A stretch of 64,000 nucleotides of DNA from positions 103,974 through 167,973 of the forward strand of contig DUMA01000032.1 in the NCBI GenBank assembly GCA_012840135.1, read 5' to 3'. Below the pieces are notes generated by a model. That model was not told the DNA's origin and made no database searches. It saw only the letters and a list, made by a program, of their open reading frames with translations. Position numbers and translations under genes: made by a program. Shown here piece by piece: positions 52,748-61,113 of the stretch. Position 1 is the stretch's first letter. Each line of letters starts with the position of its first letter. The stretch comes from Thermoanaerobacterales bacterium (GTDB lineage: Bacteria; Bacillota; Thermosediminibacteria; Thermosediminibacterales; Tepidanaerobacteraceae).

Positions 52748-52785
52748 TGCAAGTCTTTTCAAACCGTGCAATTTTTTGCATGCAA
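52748..52785. promoter_or_regulatory. Candidate enhancer (upstream activating) sites for the sigma-54 activator
   Basis: A perfect palindrome TTGCATGCAA (52776-52785) is followed by two TGCAA/TTGCA half-sites (ATTGCACGG and ACTTGCATA on the minus strand). They lie about 60-100 bases upstream of the sigma-54 promoter, the normal distance for activator sites. Confidence 0.5.
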
Positions 52786-52801
52786 TATTTAGCAGTACTG
52801 T

Positions 52802-54514
52802 TTACTTTAAATTATATTTTTTTAGTTTATAAAACAAGTTTCGGACGGAAACGCCCAGAATTTTTGCAGCCTCGCTTTTATTTCCATTTACTTTTTCAAG
52901 AGTGTTCTTTAAAACTTCCTTTTCGGTTTCTTCCATTATTTCCTTCAGCGGCCTGATCTGCTCTATTATTTCGGTTAACTTATACTCCGCTCCCGGTATT
53001 TCCATGTAAAGCCGCGGAATATGCCTTTTTTCTATTACCATGTCGCCGAATTTCATGTTTATCATCGCCCTGCTTATGACATTTTCCAGCTCCCTGATAT
53101 TGCCGGGCCAGTCATATTCTAAAAGGCACTCCAGCGCTTCATCGGACATTTTTTCAACAGCCCTGCCGTATTCCTGGTTATATTTTTTTATGAGGTGTGC
53201 GATCAATAGCGGCAGATCTTCCTTTCGCTCCCGGAGCGACGGTATATGGATTGGAATTACATTGAGTCTGAAATACAAATCCTTTCTAAAACTTCCCAAT
53301 TTTACCGCCTTTTCAAGATCGGTATTGGTGGCGGCTATAATTCTCACATCCACTGGTGTGGGTTTTGACTCTCCCACCCGAATTATTTCCTTTTCATTTA
53401 ATACCCGGAGCAGCATGGCCTGGTGATTTAAATTTATTTCCCCTATTTCATCCAGAAAAATGGTTCCCCCATCGGCTTCCTCAAAAAGACCTTTCCTGCC
53501 GCCGCGCCTGGCTCCGGTGAAAGCGCCGTCGGCGTATCCGAAGAGCTCGCTCCCCAGAAGGCTGTCGGTAAGGGCCGAACAGTTAACCCTGATGAACTGG
53601 TGGTGGCGTCTTTCGCTCTCATTATGGATCGCATGTGCAAAGAGTTCCTTTCCGGTGCCGCTCTCTCCCCTCAATAGCACTGTGGCATTGGTGCCAGCAG
53701 CGTTTTTTGCAGCCTCCACAGCTTCTCTCATTGCCGAACTTTGCCCCACTATATCATCGAAGGAGTACCTGGCTTCCAGATGGCGCACACGGCGCTTCAT
53801 CAGGTCCAGTTCTTCGGTGAGCTTCTTTATTTCCGACACATCATGGATCACCGCCACGCTGCCTCTCATGCTTTCCCCTACCATGATGGGTGCGGCATTT
53901 ACCACGACATCCTTCTTGTTGGGGCCCACCAGCATGGGAACTCCCTTCAAAGGTTTCCCCGTTTTCAGCACCCGGTAGTGCACGCTTTCACCCTCAGCTA
54001 TATCTACCGTTGCGGGCTTTCCAATCACATCATCTTTGGTTAAACCTATGAGCCTGGTGTAAGCCTTGTTTATGAGTATGCCCCTGCCATCCACATCAAC
54101 CACGGAAATGGCATCCTGTGTCGAGTTTATAATGGCTTCCAGCATGCTCTGAATATCTTTTAAATTGGTTATTTCTTCGGCCAGGTGCTTGACTTCGGTT
54201 ATATCCCTGAAAATCGCCACGGCCCCTGCTAAATTGCCTTTTTTATCAAAAACCGGCATCCGGTTTGTCAGTATGGTAATATCATCAATACGCTGGATCT
54301 GATTTACTTCGGGTTCACCGGTCTCTAAAATGATATGAAGCCTTGTGTTAGGGATAATATCCGAAACTTTTTTCCCCAACACCCCATCCCTTTTCAGATT
54401 AAGCAGTTTCTCGGCAGATGTATTCAAAATTGTGATGTATCCGTTTCGGTCAACAGCAATGAGGCCGTCACTTATGGCATTCAATATGGATATGATCTCT
54501 TCGATGGAAAGCAT
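52802..54514 (-). CDS. Sigma-54-dependent transcriptional activator (BkdR/RocR type)
   Basis: A 570-residue enhancer-binding protein. Two PAS domains occupy about residues 8-110 and 125-235; the AAA+ domain (about 250-490) has Walker A GESGTGKE at 283-290, the sigma-54 contact loop GAFTGA at 330-335 and Walker B FLDE at 353-356; a Fis-type HTH (AAKILGVSVRNLFYKLKKY) ends the protein. It should bind upstream sites, sense a ligand through PAS (perhaps branched-chain acids or amino acids) and activate the ptb operon. The gene runs toward that operon and is separated from it by a terminator and the sigma-54 promoter. Confidence 0.94.
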   Translation of the reverse strand: MLSIEEIISILNAISDGLIAVDRNGYITILNTSAEKLLNLKRDGVLGKKVSDIIPNTRLHIILETGEPEVNQIQRIDDITILTNRMPVFDKKGNLAGAVAIFRDITEVKHLAEEITNLKDIQSMLEAIINSTQDAISVVDVDGRGILINKAYTRLIGLTKDDVIGKPATVDIAEGESVHYRVLKTGKPLKGVPMLVGPNKKDVVVNAAPIMVGESMRGSVAVIHDVSEIKKLTEELDLMKRRVRHLEARYSFDDIVGQSSAMREAVEAAKNAAGTNATVLLRGESGTGKELFAHAIHNESERRHHQFIRVNCSALTDSLLGSELFGYADGAFTGARRGGRKGLFEEADGGTIFLDEIGEINLNHQAMLLRVLNEKEIIRVGESKPTPVDVRIIAATNTDLEKAVKLGSFRKDLYFRLNVIPIHIPSLRERKEDLPLLIAHLIKKYNQEYGRAVEKMSDEALECLLEYDWPGNIRELENVISRAMINMKFGDMVIEKRHIPRLYMEIPGAEYKLTEIIEQIRPLKEIMEETEKEVLKNTLEKVNGNKSEAAKILGVSVRNLFYKLKKYNLK

Positions 54515-54649
54515 GTTAAATCTCCTTTTTTTGATATATTGTACTATTCTACATTTTATAATATTTCCCTGCTTAAAAAAACCGGTTTAAACTTGCACAG
54601 TATTACAGAAAATAGAAGAGGTGAAAAGTATAAATATGAGGTGATAATA

Positions 54650-55066
54650 TTGCGGGTAATTGAAACTACAAAAGGAGAGATTATTAAAGGAAAGGACGTA
54701 TATCCCTATGAAATAAAAAATGAAAAAATCCATATTAAGTTGCCGTTCTATGTAAACTTAAAGAAACTGACGGATTTGTTAAAACAAAGGGATTATTTCG
54801 TGGCCAATGATCCCGAAGAGATGGATTCCCAGGGATGGGGAAAGTGGTATGATGCGGAAGGGTATTATCCGTACTGGATCTACGAGGAAGACCACTGCCA
54901 TTATTTTGCCTTTCCTCCGGAAGATTATAAACTCGTCCCCGAGCCCGGGGCGGCGCCGAAGCATATGCCCGTGCTCGGGACCAGGGCAGTGGAAGAGTTT
55001 TTTCACTGGCTGCCGGTTTTGAAAGAAGCCATGATCAAAGACGAACCTGTCCATTCCCGAGAATGA
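54650..55066 (+). CDS. Hypothetical protein with TTG start, unknown function
   Basis: A 138-residue soluble protein from a TTG at 54650, with GAGGTGATAATA as its ribosome binding site; the frame continues upstream without a start of quality. It begins (L)RVIETTKGEIIKG, has an acidic and aromatic centre (WGKWYDAEGYYPYWIYEEDHCHYF in parts) and ends in HSRE. No motif or family is recognised. It converges with proA and overlaps its 3' end by 32 bases. Confidence 0.7.
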   Translation: MRVIETTKGEIIKGKDVYPYEIKNEKIHIKLPFYVNLKKLTDLLKQRDYFVANDPEEMDSQGWGKWYDAEGYYPYWIYEEDHCHYFAFPPEDYKLVPEPGAAPKHMPVLGTRAVEEFFHWLPVLKEAMIKDEPVHSRE

Positions 55067-56276
55067 GGTATTTTACCGTGGTCAGCTCCTTTAAACCCAT
55101 GGGTCCCCGGGCGTGAAGCTTCTGGGTGCTTATGCCTATCTCGGCTCCAAAGCCAAATTCTCCGCCATCGGTAAAGCGTGTAGAAGCATTCACATACACG
55201 CAGGCGGCATCGACCCGAGAAAGAAATTTGCTGGCACTGTCATAATTTTTGGTGACTATGGTTTCGGAATGAGATGTGCCGTACTTGTTTATATGCTCTA
55301 TGGCTTCATCGATGTTATCCACCACTTTTACTGCCAGTATAAGGTCGAGGTATTCCGTAGCCCAGTCCTCTTCTGAAGCGGGCTTTGCACCTGGGAATAT
55401 GCGGCATGTCTCTTGACAGCCCCTGATTTCCACGCCCCTTTTCTCCAGGGCTCTTAAGGCTTCGGGTATGAAACTTTCCGCCACTTTTTTGTGGACCAGC
55501 AGAGTTTCCGCGGCATTGCAAACCGAGGGCCTGCTGGTTTTGGCATTTATTATTATATTTTTTGCCATTTCCAGGTCCGCACTTTCATCCACATAAACAT
55601 GGCAGTTTCCAACGCCCGTCTCTATAACCGGAACCGTGGAATTTTCCACCACGGCCTTTATGAGAGCCGATCCTCCCCGGGGTATCAAGAGATCTACATA
55701 CTGCCTCATTTTCATGAGTGCCCTGGCGCTTTCATGGCTGGTATCTTCTAGGAGCTGGATGGAGTCTTCCGGAATTCCGGCTTTTACGGCTCCCGATATC
55801 AGCGCTGAAACTATGGCCTTGTTGGAATTTATGGCTTCCGAGCCACCCCGGAGGATGACACTGTTCCCAGATTTAATGCAGAGGCCTGCTGCATCGGATG
55901 TCACATTGGGCCTTGCTTCATATATTATTCCTATGACGCCGAAGGGCACATGCTGTCTCATGATGGTAAGGCCGTTGGGCCTTTTTATAATTTCACCCTG
56001 GCCTACTGGATCGGGAAGATCGCAAAGATCCTTTAAGCCCCTGGCCATGCTTAAAATCCGGCTTTCATTCAATCTCAGGCGGTCCATCAGTGCATCGCTC
56101 ATGCCTTTTTCCCTGGCGGCACCCAGATCTTTTTCATTGGCCGACAGAATCTCATATTTTGCCTGCAGCAGCGAGTCTGCCATTTCAAAAAGAGCCTTGT
56201 CTTTTATTTCGGCGGAAAGGCCTCCCAGAATCCTGGAAGCCTCTTTTGCTTTTTTGCCCAGTTGCAGAATATCCAT
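55035..56276 (-). CDS. proA: Gamma-glutamyl phosphate reductase
   Basis: A 413-residue aldehyde-dehydrogenase-like enzyme for proline synthesis. It has PFGVIGIIYEARPNVTSDAAGL (in parts), the nucleophile Cys in SRPSVCNAAETLLVH, and TRFTDGGEFGFGAEIGIS near the end, all ProA marks. It reduces gamma-glutamyl phosphate to glutamate semialdehyde with NADPH. It follows proB on the same strand with a gap of about 100 bases. Confidence 0.96.
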   Translation of the reverse strand: MDILQLGKKAKEASRILGGLSAEIKDKALFEMADSLLQAKYEILSANEKDLGAAREKGMSDALMDRLRLNESRILSMARGLKDLCDLPDPVGQGEIIKRPNGLTIMRQHVPFGVIGIIYEARPNVTSDAAGLCIKSGNSVILRGGSEAINSNKAIVSALISGAVKAGIPEDSIQLLEDTSHESARALMKMRQYVDLLIPRGGSALIKAVVENSTVPVIETGVGNCHVYVDESADLEMAKNIIINAKTSRPSVCNAAETLLVHKKVAESFIPEALRALEKRGVEIRGCQETCRIFPGAKPASEEDWATEYLDLILAVKVVDNIDEAIEHINKYGTSHSETIVTKNYDSASKFLSRVDAACVYVNASTRFTDGGEFGFGAEIGISTQKLHARGPMGLKELTTVKYLILGNGQVRL

Positions 56277-56378
56277 AGTGAACCCCCTTTATTTATAGCT
56301 CATTTCTCTACAGGTTCCATCCACAGGTTTTTTAGTTTTTATTTTGGCTTATACTAATTAGGCATGTAAATCCATATA

Positions 56379-57218
56379 TCATGATAGATTGATGACATTT
56401 CGCTTGCATTGCGGAACAAAAAATGTGCCGGGGTTTTTGCCTGCCAAAACATCGTAAATGAGTTCGGGGTTTTCGCCGTTTATTATGGCCATGGCAATTC
56501 CTGCCTGAGTGGCTATTTTGGCGGCCATTATCTTGCTTTTCATGCCGCCCGTGCCGAATTGTGTCTGACTTCCGCCGGCCAGTGCTTCTATCTCCGGAGT
56601 TATATGTTCAATCACCGGAATCTTGCTGGTACCTTCCTCGGAGGGAATACCGGTATACAGGCCATCGATGTCCGAAAGCAGTATTAAAAGGTCGGCTCCG
56701 ATAAGTTTTGCCACCACCGCCGACAGAGTGTCGTTATCCCCGAATACGATTTCATCTACGGCCACAGTATCGTTTTCATTTATTATTGGAATAATATCGA
56801 AATCAAGCAGCGCCCTTATAGTATTTATGGCATTCTGACGGCGGAGGCCCTTTTCCACATCTTCTTTCGTCAGCAGGATCTGAGCCACTGTCGTATTATA
56901 CTCAGAAAATAGCTTTTCATAAAACTGCATGAGGATTCCCTGGCCCACTGCCGCCAGGGCCTGTTTTATCTTAATATCTTTCTTGTTTTTAACTCCCAGC
57001 CTTCCGGCACCCACTCCTATTGCTCCCGATGTCACCAGAATTATATCTTTACCCTGGTTTTTAAGGTCCGACAGAACCCTTACCAGTTTTTCCATCCTGG
57101 ATACATTGAGTTTGCCGTTGTCATGGACTAATGTGGTGGTTCCTACCTTAAACACAATGCTTTCATACTCAAAATTGCCATAAAAAGTCCCTGCTTGTTT
57201 AATGTGTTCTTCATCCAT
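56379..57218 (-). CDS. proB: Glutamate 5-kinase, short form
   Basis: A 279-residue amino acid kinase that phosphorylates glutamate for proline synthesis. FKVGTTTLVH, LVTSGAIGVGAGRLG, NENDTVAVDEIVFGDNDTLSA (in parts) and GTGGMKSKIMAAKIA are the kinase motifs. It has no C-terminal PUA domain, as in many short ProB proteins. The N-terminal segment before EYESIVFKV (about 17 residues) is longer than usual, so the true start may be further inside. Confidence 0.94.
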   Translation of the reverse strand: MDEEHIKQAGTFYGNFEYESIVFKVGTTTLVHDNGKLNVSRMEKLVRVLSDLKNQGKDIILVTSGAIGVGAGRLGVKNKKDIKIKQALAAVGQGILMQFYEKLFSEYNTTVAQILLTKEDVEKGLRRQNAINTIRALLDFDIIPIINENDTVAVDEIVFGDNDTLSAVVAKLIGADLLILLSDIDGLYTGIPSEEGTSKIPVIEHITPEIEALAGGSQTQFGTGGMKSKIMAAKIATQAGIAMAIINGENPELIYDVLAGKNPGTFFVPQCKRNVINLS

Positions 57219-57267
57219 CGGTTCCGCCTCACTTGCTGTAATTTATATTTATACAAAAATATGTATA

Positions 57268-57296
57268 ATTATAACATCTAATATTAAATTTAACAA
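57268..57296 (-). promoter_or_regulatory. proB promoter
   Basis: TTGTTA (57291-57296) and a perfect TATAAT (57268-57273) with exactly 17 bases between, about 50 bases upstream of the proB start. Confidence 0.75.
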
Positions 57297-57361
57297 CAGG
57301 TTTTGATATTTGTATCTTTAAATTTGTGTAAAAAAAATATAAAATGAATATGGTAGCTTTT

Positions 57362-57390
57362 TTGAAATGCATTTACGGAAAGTATATTAT
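57362..57390 (+). promoter_or_regulatory. Promoter of the hisD-like gene
   Basis: TTGAAA (57362-57367), 17-base spacer, TATTAT (57385-57390). An inverted repeat, ATTATAATG (57387-57395) with CATTATAAT (57416-57424), overlaps and follows the -10 box and may be an operator. The rest of the proB-hisD gap holds nothing else visible. Confidence 0.6.
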
Positions 57391-57535
57391 AATGTATTTT
57401 TTAAACTTTCCTATGCATTATAATACTTTTTATTGTTTTTAACAAGCTGTAGTGTTTTTTATGTCCGTATATCTGCGGGGGGAAGTTCACATTTCCTGTA
57501 GAAATGCTGCAAGATTATTTCGAGGAGGAAAATTG

Positions 57536-58798
57536 ATGCCGGCAAAATTCATAAAAAAATCTGTTCCAAAAAATTTCGATGATGAAGCTTCAGTAAGACA
57601 AAAGGTAGCAGAAATGCTAAGGCAGGTCAGAATAAATGGTCATACTGCATTGCTTGATTTTTGCATGAAGTTTGACGGGTTGGAAAGAAAGGATTTGAGG
57701 GTCACGGAGGATGAAATAAGAAAGGCTTATGATGCCGTCCCGACCCATATCATTGAAGACTTAAAATTTGCCGCCGGAAGAATTGAAGAATTTGCTTTGC
57801 TACAAAAAAAGTCCATCGCCCCTCTGGAAAAGGAAGTCTCCCCCGGCATCATCCTGGGACACCGCATTATTCCGGTGTCTTCCTGCGGAGCTTACGTGCC
57901 CGGCGGCCGGTATCCCTTGCCATCGTCAGCGCTGATGTCCATCATCCCTGCACGGGTAGCCGGGGTAAAAAGGATCGTGGCATGCTCACCCCCATCTAAT
58001 GCCACCGGTACCATCCACCCGGCCACACTGGTGGCCATGGATATAGCTGGAGCCAGTGAGATTTACTGCATGGGAGGGGCTCAGGCCATTGCCGCACTGG
58101 CCTACGGCACAGAGGAAATAAAAGCTGTGGACATAATAGTCGGTCCCGGAAATCAATGGGTCACCGAAGCAAAACGTCAGGTGAGCGGCACGGTGGGGAT
58201 AGATTTTCTGGCAGGCCCCAGCGAAGTTCTTGTAATAGCCGATGGTACCGCAAACCCGGAATTTATAGCGGCAGATCTTTTAGCCCAGTCGGAACATGAC
58301 CCCATGGCCCGGGCTATCCTTATTGCCACCGATGAAAATATGGCGATGAAAGTGATAGAGGCGTTAGAAAAATTCCTCGGAAAACTTGAAACCTCAGAAA
58401 TAGCTTCAAAGGCCTGGGAGAATAACGGCGAGATCCTGCTGGTGGACTCCATTGAAGAAGCCGTAGATATTGCCAATGATATCGCTCCCGAGCATCTTGA
58501 GCTTGCGGTATCATCTCCCGAAAAAATAGCGGATAAACTCATAAATTACGGCTCTCTCTTCATAGGAAACTGGGCGGCAGAAGTTTTCGGCGACTATGTA
58601 TCCGGCACCAATCACATCCTTCCGACCATGAAAGCCTCCCGCTACACCGGAGGAGTATGGGTGGGAACGTTTCTTAAGATAACAAGCTTTCAAAAGATAA
58701 CAAAAGAAGGTGCAGAATTTCTGGCTCCCGCCGCATGCCGCTTAGCAAAACTGGAAGGTCTTTCGGCCCACAGTCTTGCGGCAGAGGTGAGGAAGTGA
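57536..58798 (+). CDS. Histidinol dehydrogenase family protein, lone copy of HpsN-like type
   Basis: A 420-residue zinc-dependent NAD dehydrogenase, counted from the ATG at 57536 after GAGGAGG. Family motifs are PGGRYPLPS, VGPGNQWVTEAKRQV, GIDFLAGPSEVLV, AQSEHDP (zinc and base) and NDIAPEHLEL. The C-terminal ASRYTGGVWVGTFLK differs from the RFSSPL..DFLK-type end of true histidinol dehydrogenases and recalls the group that oxidises sulfopropanediol or similar polyols. No other his gene is near. It may not function in histidine synthesis; the family is sure, the substrate not. Confidence 0.88.
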   Translation: MPAKFIKKSVPKNFDDEASVRQKVAEMLRQVRINGHTALLDFCMKFDGLERKDLRVTEDEIRKAYDAVPTHIIEDLKFAAGRIEEFALLQKKSIAPLEKEVSPGIILGHRIIPVSSCGAYVPGGRYPLPSSALMSIIPARVAGVKRIVACSPPSNATGTIHPATLVAMDIAGASEIYCMGGAQAIAALAYGTEEIKAVDIIVGPGNQWVTEAKRQVSGTVGIDFLAGPSEVLVIADGTANPEFIAADLLAQSEHDPMARAILIATDENMAMKVIEALEKFLGKLETSEIASKAWENNGEILLVDSIEEAVDIANDIAPEHLELAVSSPEKIADKLINYGSLFIGNWAAEVFGDYVSGTNHILPTMKASRYTGGVWVGTFLKITSFQKITKEGAEFLAPAACRLAKLEGLSAHSLAAEVRK

Positions 58799-58799
58799 A

Positions 58800-59115
58800 T
58801 TGCCCTCTTAACCCTGCGGAGCCATCGGGGGCACCTGCTATAACAATTTCCCTGGATGCGCCCAATGTTGAATTGTAGTGCTGCCAGCAGGAAGGAATGG
58901 GCCGAAGGATGAAGCATTACCTCGCCCGCAAAAGCGTTGAAAATCCTGCGAGCATGTTCTTCAAGGCTCTGGTCTCCGGTTATTCTGGAAAGCTTTAACA
59001 TATTGTATGCCGCCATCGAATTTCCGGAGGGTATGGCGCCATCATAGATTTCCTTGGGCCTGATAAGCAATTCTTCCCCATCTTTTTTTGCCAGCTCCCC
59101 CGCTATAACTTTCAC
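58800..59115 (-). pseudogene. C-terminal remnant of a YyaL (DUF255) thioredoxin-domain protein
   Basis: The frame reads EIYDGAIPSGNSMAAYNMLKLSRITGD (in parts) and AHSFLLAALQFNIG, typical of the helical C-terminal part of YyaL. A frameshift near 58865 moves the ending REIVIAGAPDGSAGL into another frame. The N-terminal thioredoxin and most of the protein are missing, and the 3' end stops at the hisD-like gene. Its first ATG overlaps the stop of the next gene upstream. Confidence 0.82.
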
Positions 59116-60611
59116 TTTATCTTATTGGCACACTGGTAAGCTGCCCAAAGGGCACCGGGCACACCGCCGAACTGCATCGCCCAGCAGGAGCCGATGTAAA
59201 GGTTTTTCACCGGTGTTTCTATATTCACGCTCATGATGCCTTTATAGAACTTCTTCTTAGGATTCCAACTCCATGAACAACTCGCTCCATCGGTATTATG
59301 AGTGAATCTTTCATAAGTCAACGGAGTTGCTGCATCTTTATATTCAATACATTCCTTCAATCCGGGAATCAGCCTGGATGCGCTATCTATCATTGCATCC
59401 ATTGCTTTTTCCTTCAATTGTCTATATGCCTCTTTGTCTTCACCGCCCCAATTGTTCATCCAATGGTAAGGCACCTTAGTCTGAAGCATCAATGAGGATT
59501 TACCTTCAGGTGAAAGTTTGGGGTTCACCATTGATGATGAATAAATTTCGACAGATGCCTTGCTGAAAAATTCACTGTCTTCAGAATTGTAAATGCTAAA
59601 GCCGGGTTTAGTGTTAATAGCTAATACCTGAGGAACCTTCATATGCTTACCGAGTTCTTCATTGGAAATATTCAGGCCCAGGTATACTGTGAAGTAGCCC
59701 TCTGAAACAGGAGCCCTATCGATATTATCCATGAGAGTCTGCGGGATAAGGCTTTTATCATCTAATAGCTTTTGGAGAGTTTTCTTATAATCACTGGCAG
59801 AAATAACATAATCCGCGTTATAGACGGTATTTTTACATGTGACTCCAACTGCAGCACCATTTTTTGTGATTATCCGATCTACATAGCTGTTAAGCCTCAA
59901 TTCTCCTCCAAAGTTTCTAAAGTTTTCTGCGAGAATGTCAGCCCAGGACTGCATACCATCTTTTACAGTCCATAAATCTGTGAATAGTCCCGCTAAACTG
60001 CCCCCAACCATAAAGATTGACATATCCGGATAGCCGAATCCGCTAAACAGTCTGAACAGCTTTGAATCTTTTTCAAAATATCTTCCGGCAAACTCCGATG
60101 ATGTCATATTGCCATACAACTTTGACAGTTTCATCAGCTTTGGGGCGTTCAGGATGTAAGGAAACATTGATTTTAACATTTTAAGCCCACTATAAAGAAA
60201 TGGCAGGGGTTTATTCGAATTCTCCAGCACGCTGACTATTTTATCCATGTCTGAAAAAGCTGCATCCAGCTTTTCTTTATCGTCTGGGAAAGCAGCATAA
60301 ACCAATTTTTTATAACCATCGTAATTCTCAGGAGTTCCATCGAAATCCTCCGAGACGAGACGCAGTCTCTTTTTCACGAAGCCTATCTTTTCAAATACTC
60401 CTATATCCTTCATTGCTTCAAATACTGATGCTGAAGCTTCAAAAGAAACAGTGCCGCTCTCAAAATAATAACCCTTCCTGTAAAATCCGGCGATATAGCC
60501 GCCTGGCATGCTGTGGGCTTCAAATATGGTTACTTTATGCCCCTTCTTAGCAAGAAGGTTACCGGCAACAAGCCCGCCGATTCCCGAGCCGATAATTATT
60601 ATATTTTTCAT
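59112..60611 (-). CDS. FAD-dependent oxidoreductase of the phytoene desaturase-like family
   Basis: A 499-residue CrtI-like flavoprotein. The dinucleotide site is IIIGSGIGGLVAGNLLAKKGHKVTIFEAHSMPGGY (in parts) at the very N terminus, and the C-terminal FAD site is PVKNLYIGSCWAMQFGGVPGALWAAYQ (in parts). No carotenoid gene is nearby. The next two genes upstream in the operon encode a membrane FMN-binding protein and the FMN transferase ApbE, so it may exchange electrons with that flavoprotein. Confidence 0.9.
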   Translation of the reverse strand: MKNIIIIGSGIGGLVAGNLLAKKGHKVTIFEAHSMPGGYIAGFYRKGYYFESGTVSFEASASVFEAMKDIGVFEKIGFVKKRLRLVSEDFDGTPENYDGYKKLVYAAFPDDKEKLDAAFSDMDKIVSVLENSNKPLPFLYSGLKMLKSMFPYILNAPKLMKLSKLYGNMTSSEFAGRYFEKDSKLFRLFSGFGYPDMSIFMVGGSLAGLFTDLWTVKDGMQSWADILAENFRNFGGELRLNSYVDRIITKNGAAVGVTCKNTVYNADYVISASDYKKTLQKLLDDKSLIPQTLMDNIDRAPVSEGYFTVYLGLNISNEELGKHMKVPQVLAINTKPGFSIYNSEDSEFFSKASVEIYSSSMVNPKLSPEGKSSLMLQTKVPYHWMNNWGGEDKEAYRQLKEKAMDAMIDSASRLIPGLKECIEYKDAATPLTYERFTHNTDGASCSWSWNPKKKFYKGIMSVNIETPVKNLYIGSCWAMQFGGVPGALWAAYQCANKIK

Positions 60612-60641
60612 TTCCCAATTCTCCTTCAGAATATTTTTTTC

Positions 60642-61094
60642 TTACCTTTTCTGCGCTTTGATCAGTGCGTTTTCTACCGCTTTAAGATATGCCTTGGAGG
60701 TGAGAGTTGCACCACTGATGGTATCCACTTGCAGCGACTGTGATTTGATTACTCTATCGTATAACTTACCCGTGAATTCCGGCTTTTGGTTCTCTTTATG
60801 CTCTAATATTTTAATATCAGTGACTTTGCCTGAAGTTACTATAACCTGAACTTTACAGGATCTCCATTTGTACATTCCCCCCTCATACTCCCCAATATAA
60901 GTGCCGTCATTTAGCTTACTGAAATCCACTCCATTAAGTGGAAGATTTTTGGCTTCATTATGCTCTTTAGATAAATACGACCAGCCTATTGCTCCTCCTG
61001 TACCCAAAACAGCAATAATTATTAGAATGATAATCCATCCCGACATTTTGCCTTTCCCCTTTCTTTTTGTTTTTAACTCACTCTTGCTTATCAT
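60642..61094 (-). CDS. Membrane-anchored FMN-binding domain protein
   Basis: A 150-residue protein with a basic N terminus, one membrane segment (about 18-40) and an extracytoplasmic FMN-binding domain. LNDGTYIGEY begins the domain and DTISGATLTS (124-133) is the flavinylation site, with Thr130 the expected acceptor of covalent FMN. ApbE, encoded immediately upstream, would attach it. Likely an electron carrier at the outer face of the membrane, like the RnfG/NqrC or extracellular flavoprotein modules. Confidence 0.92.
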   Translation of the reverse strand: MISKSELKTKRKGKGKMSGWIIILIIIAVLGTGGAIGWSYLSKEHNEAKNLPLNGVDFSKLNDGTYIGEYEGGMYKWRSCKVQVIVTSGKVTDIKILEHKENQKPEFTGKLYDRVIKSQSLQVDTISGATLTSKAYLKAVENALIKAQKR

Positions 61095-61113
61095 CCTGAT
61101 ACTTCCCCTTCAT

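Noticed and set aside
55035..57218. T-box or other riboswitch before proB
   Set aside because: The leader is short, with a promoter about 50 bases from the start and no T-box or specifier features visible.
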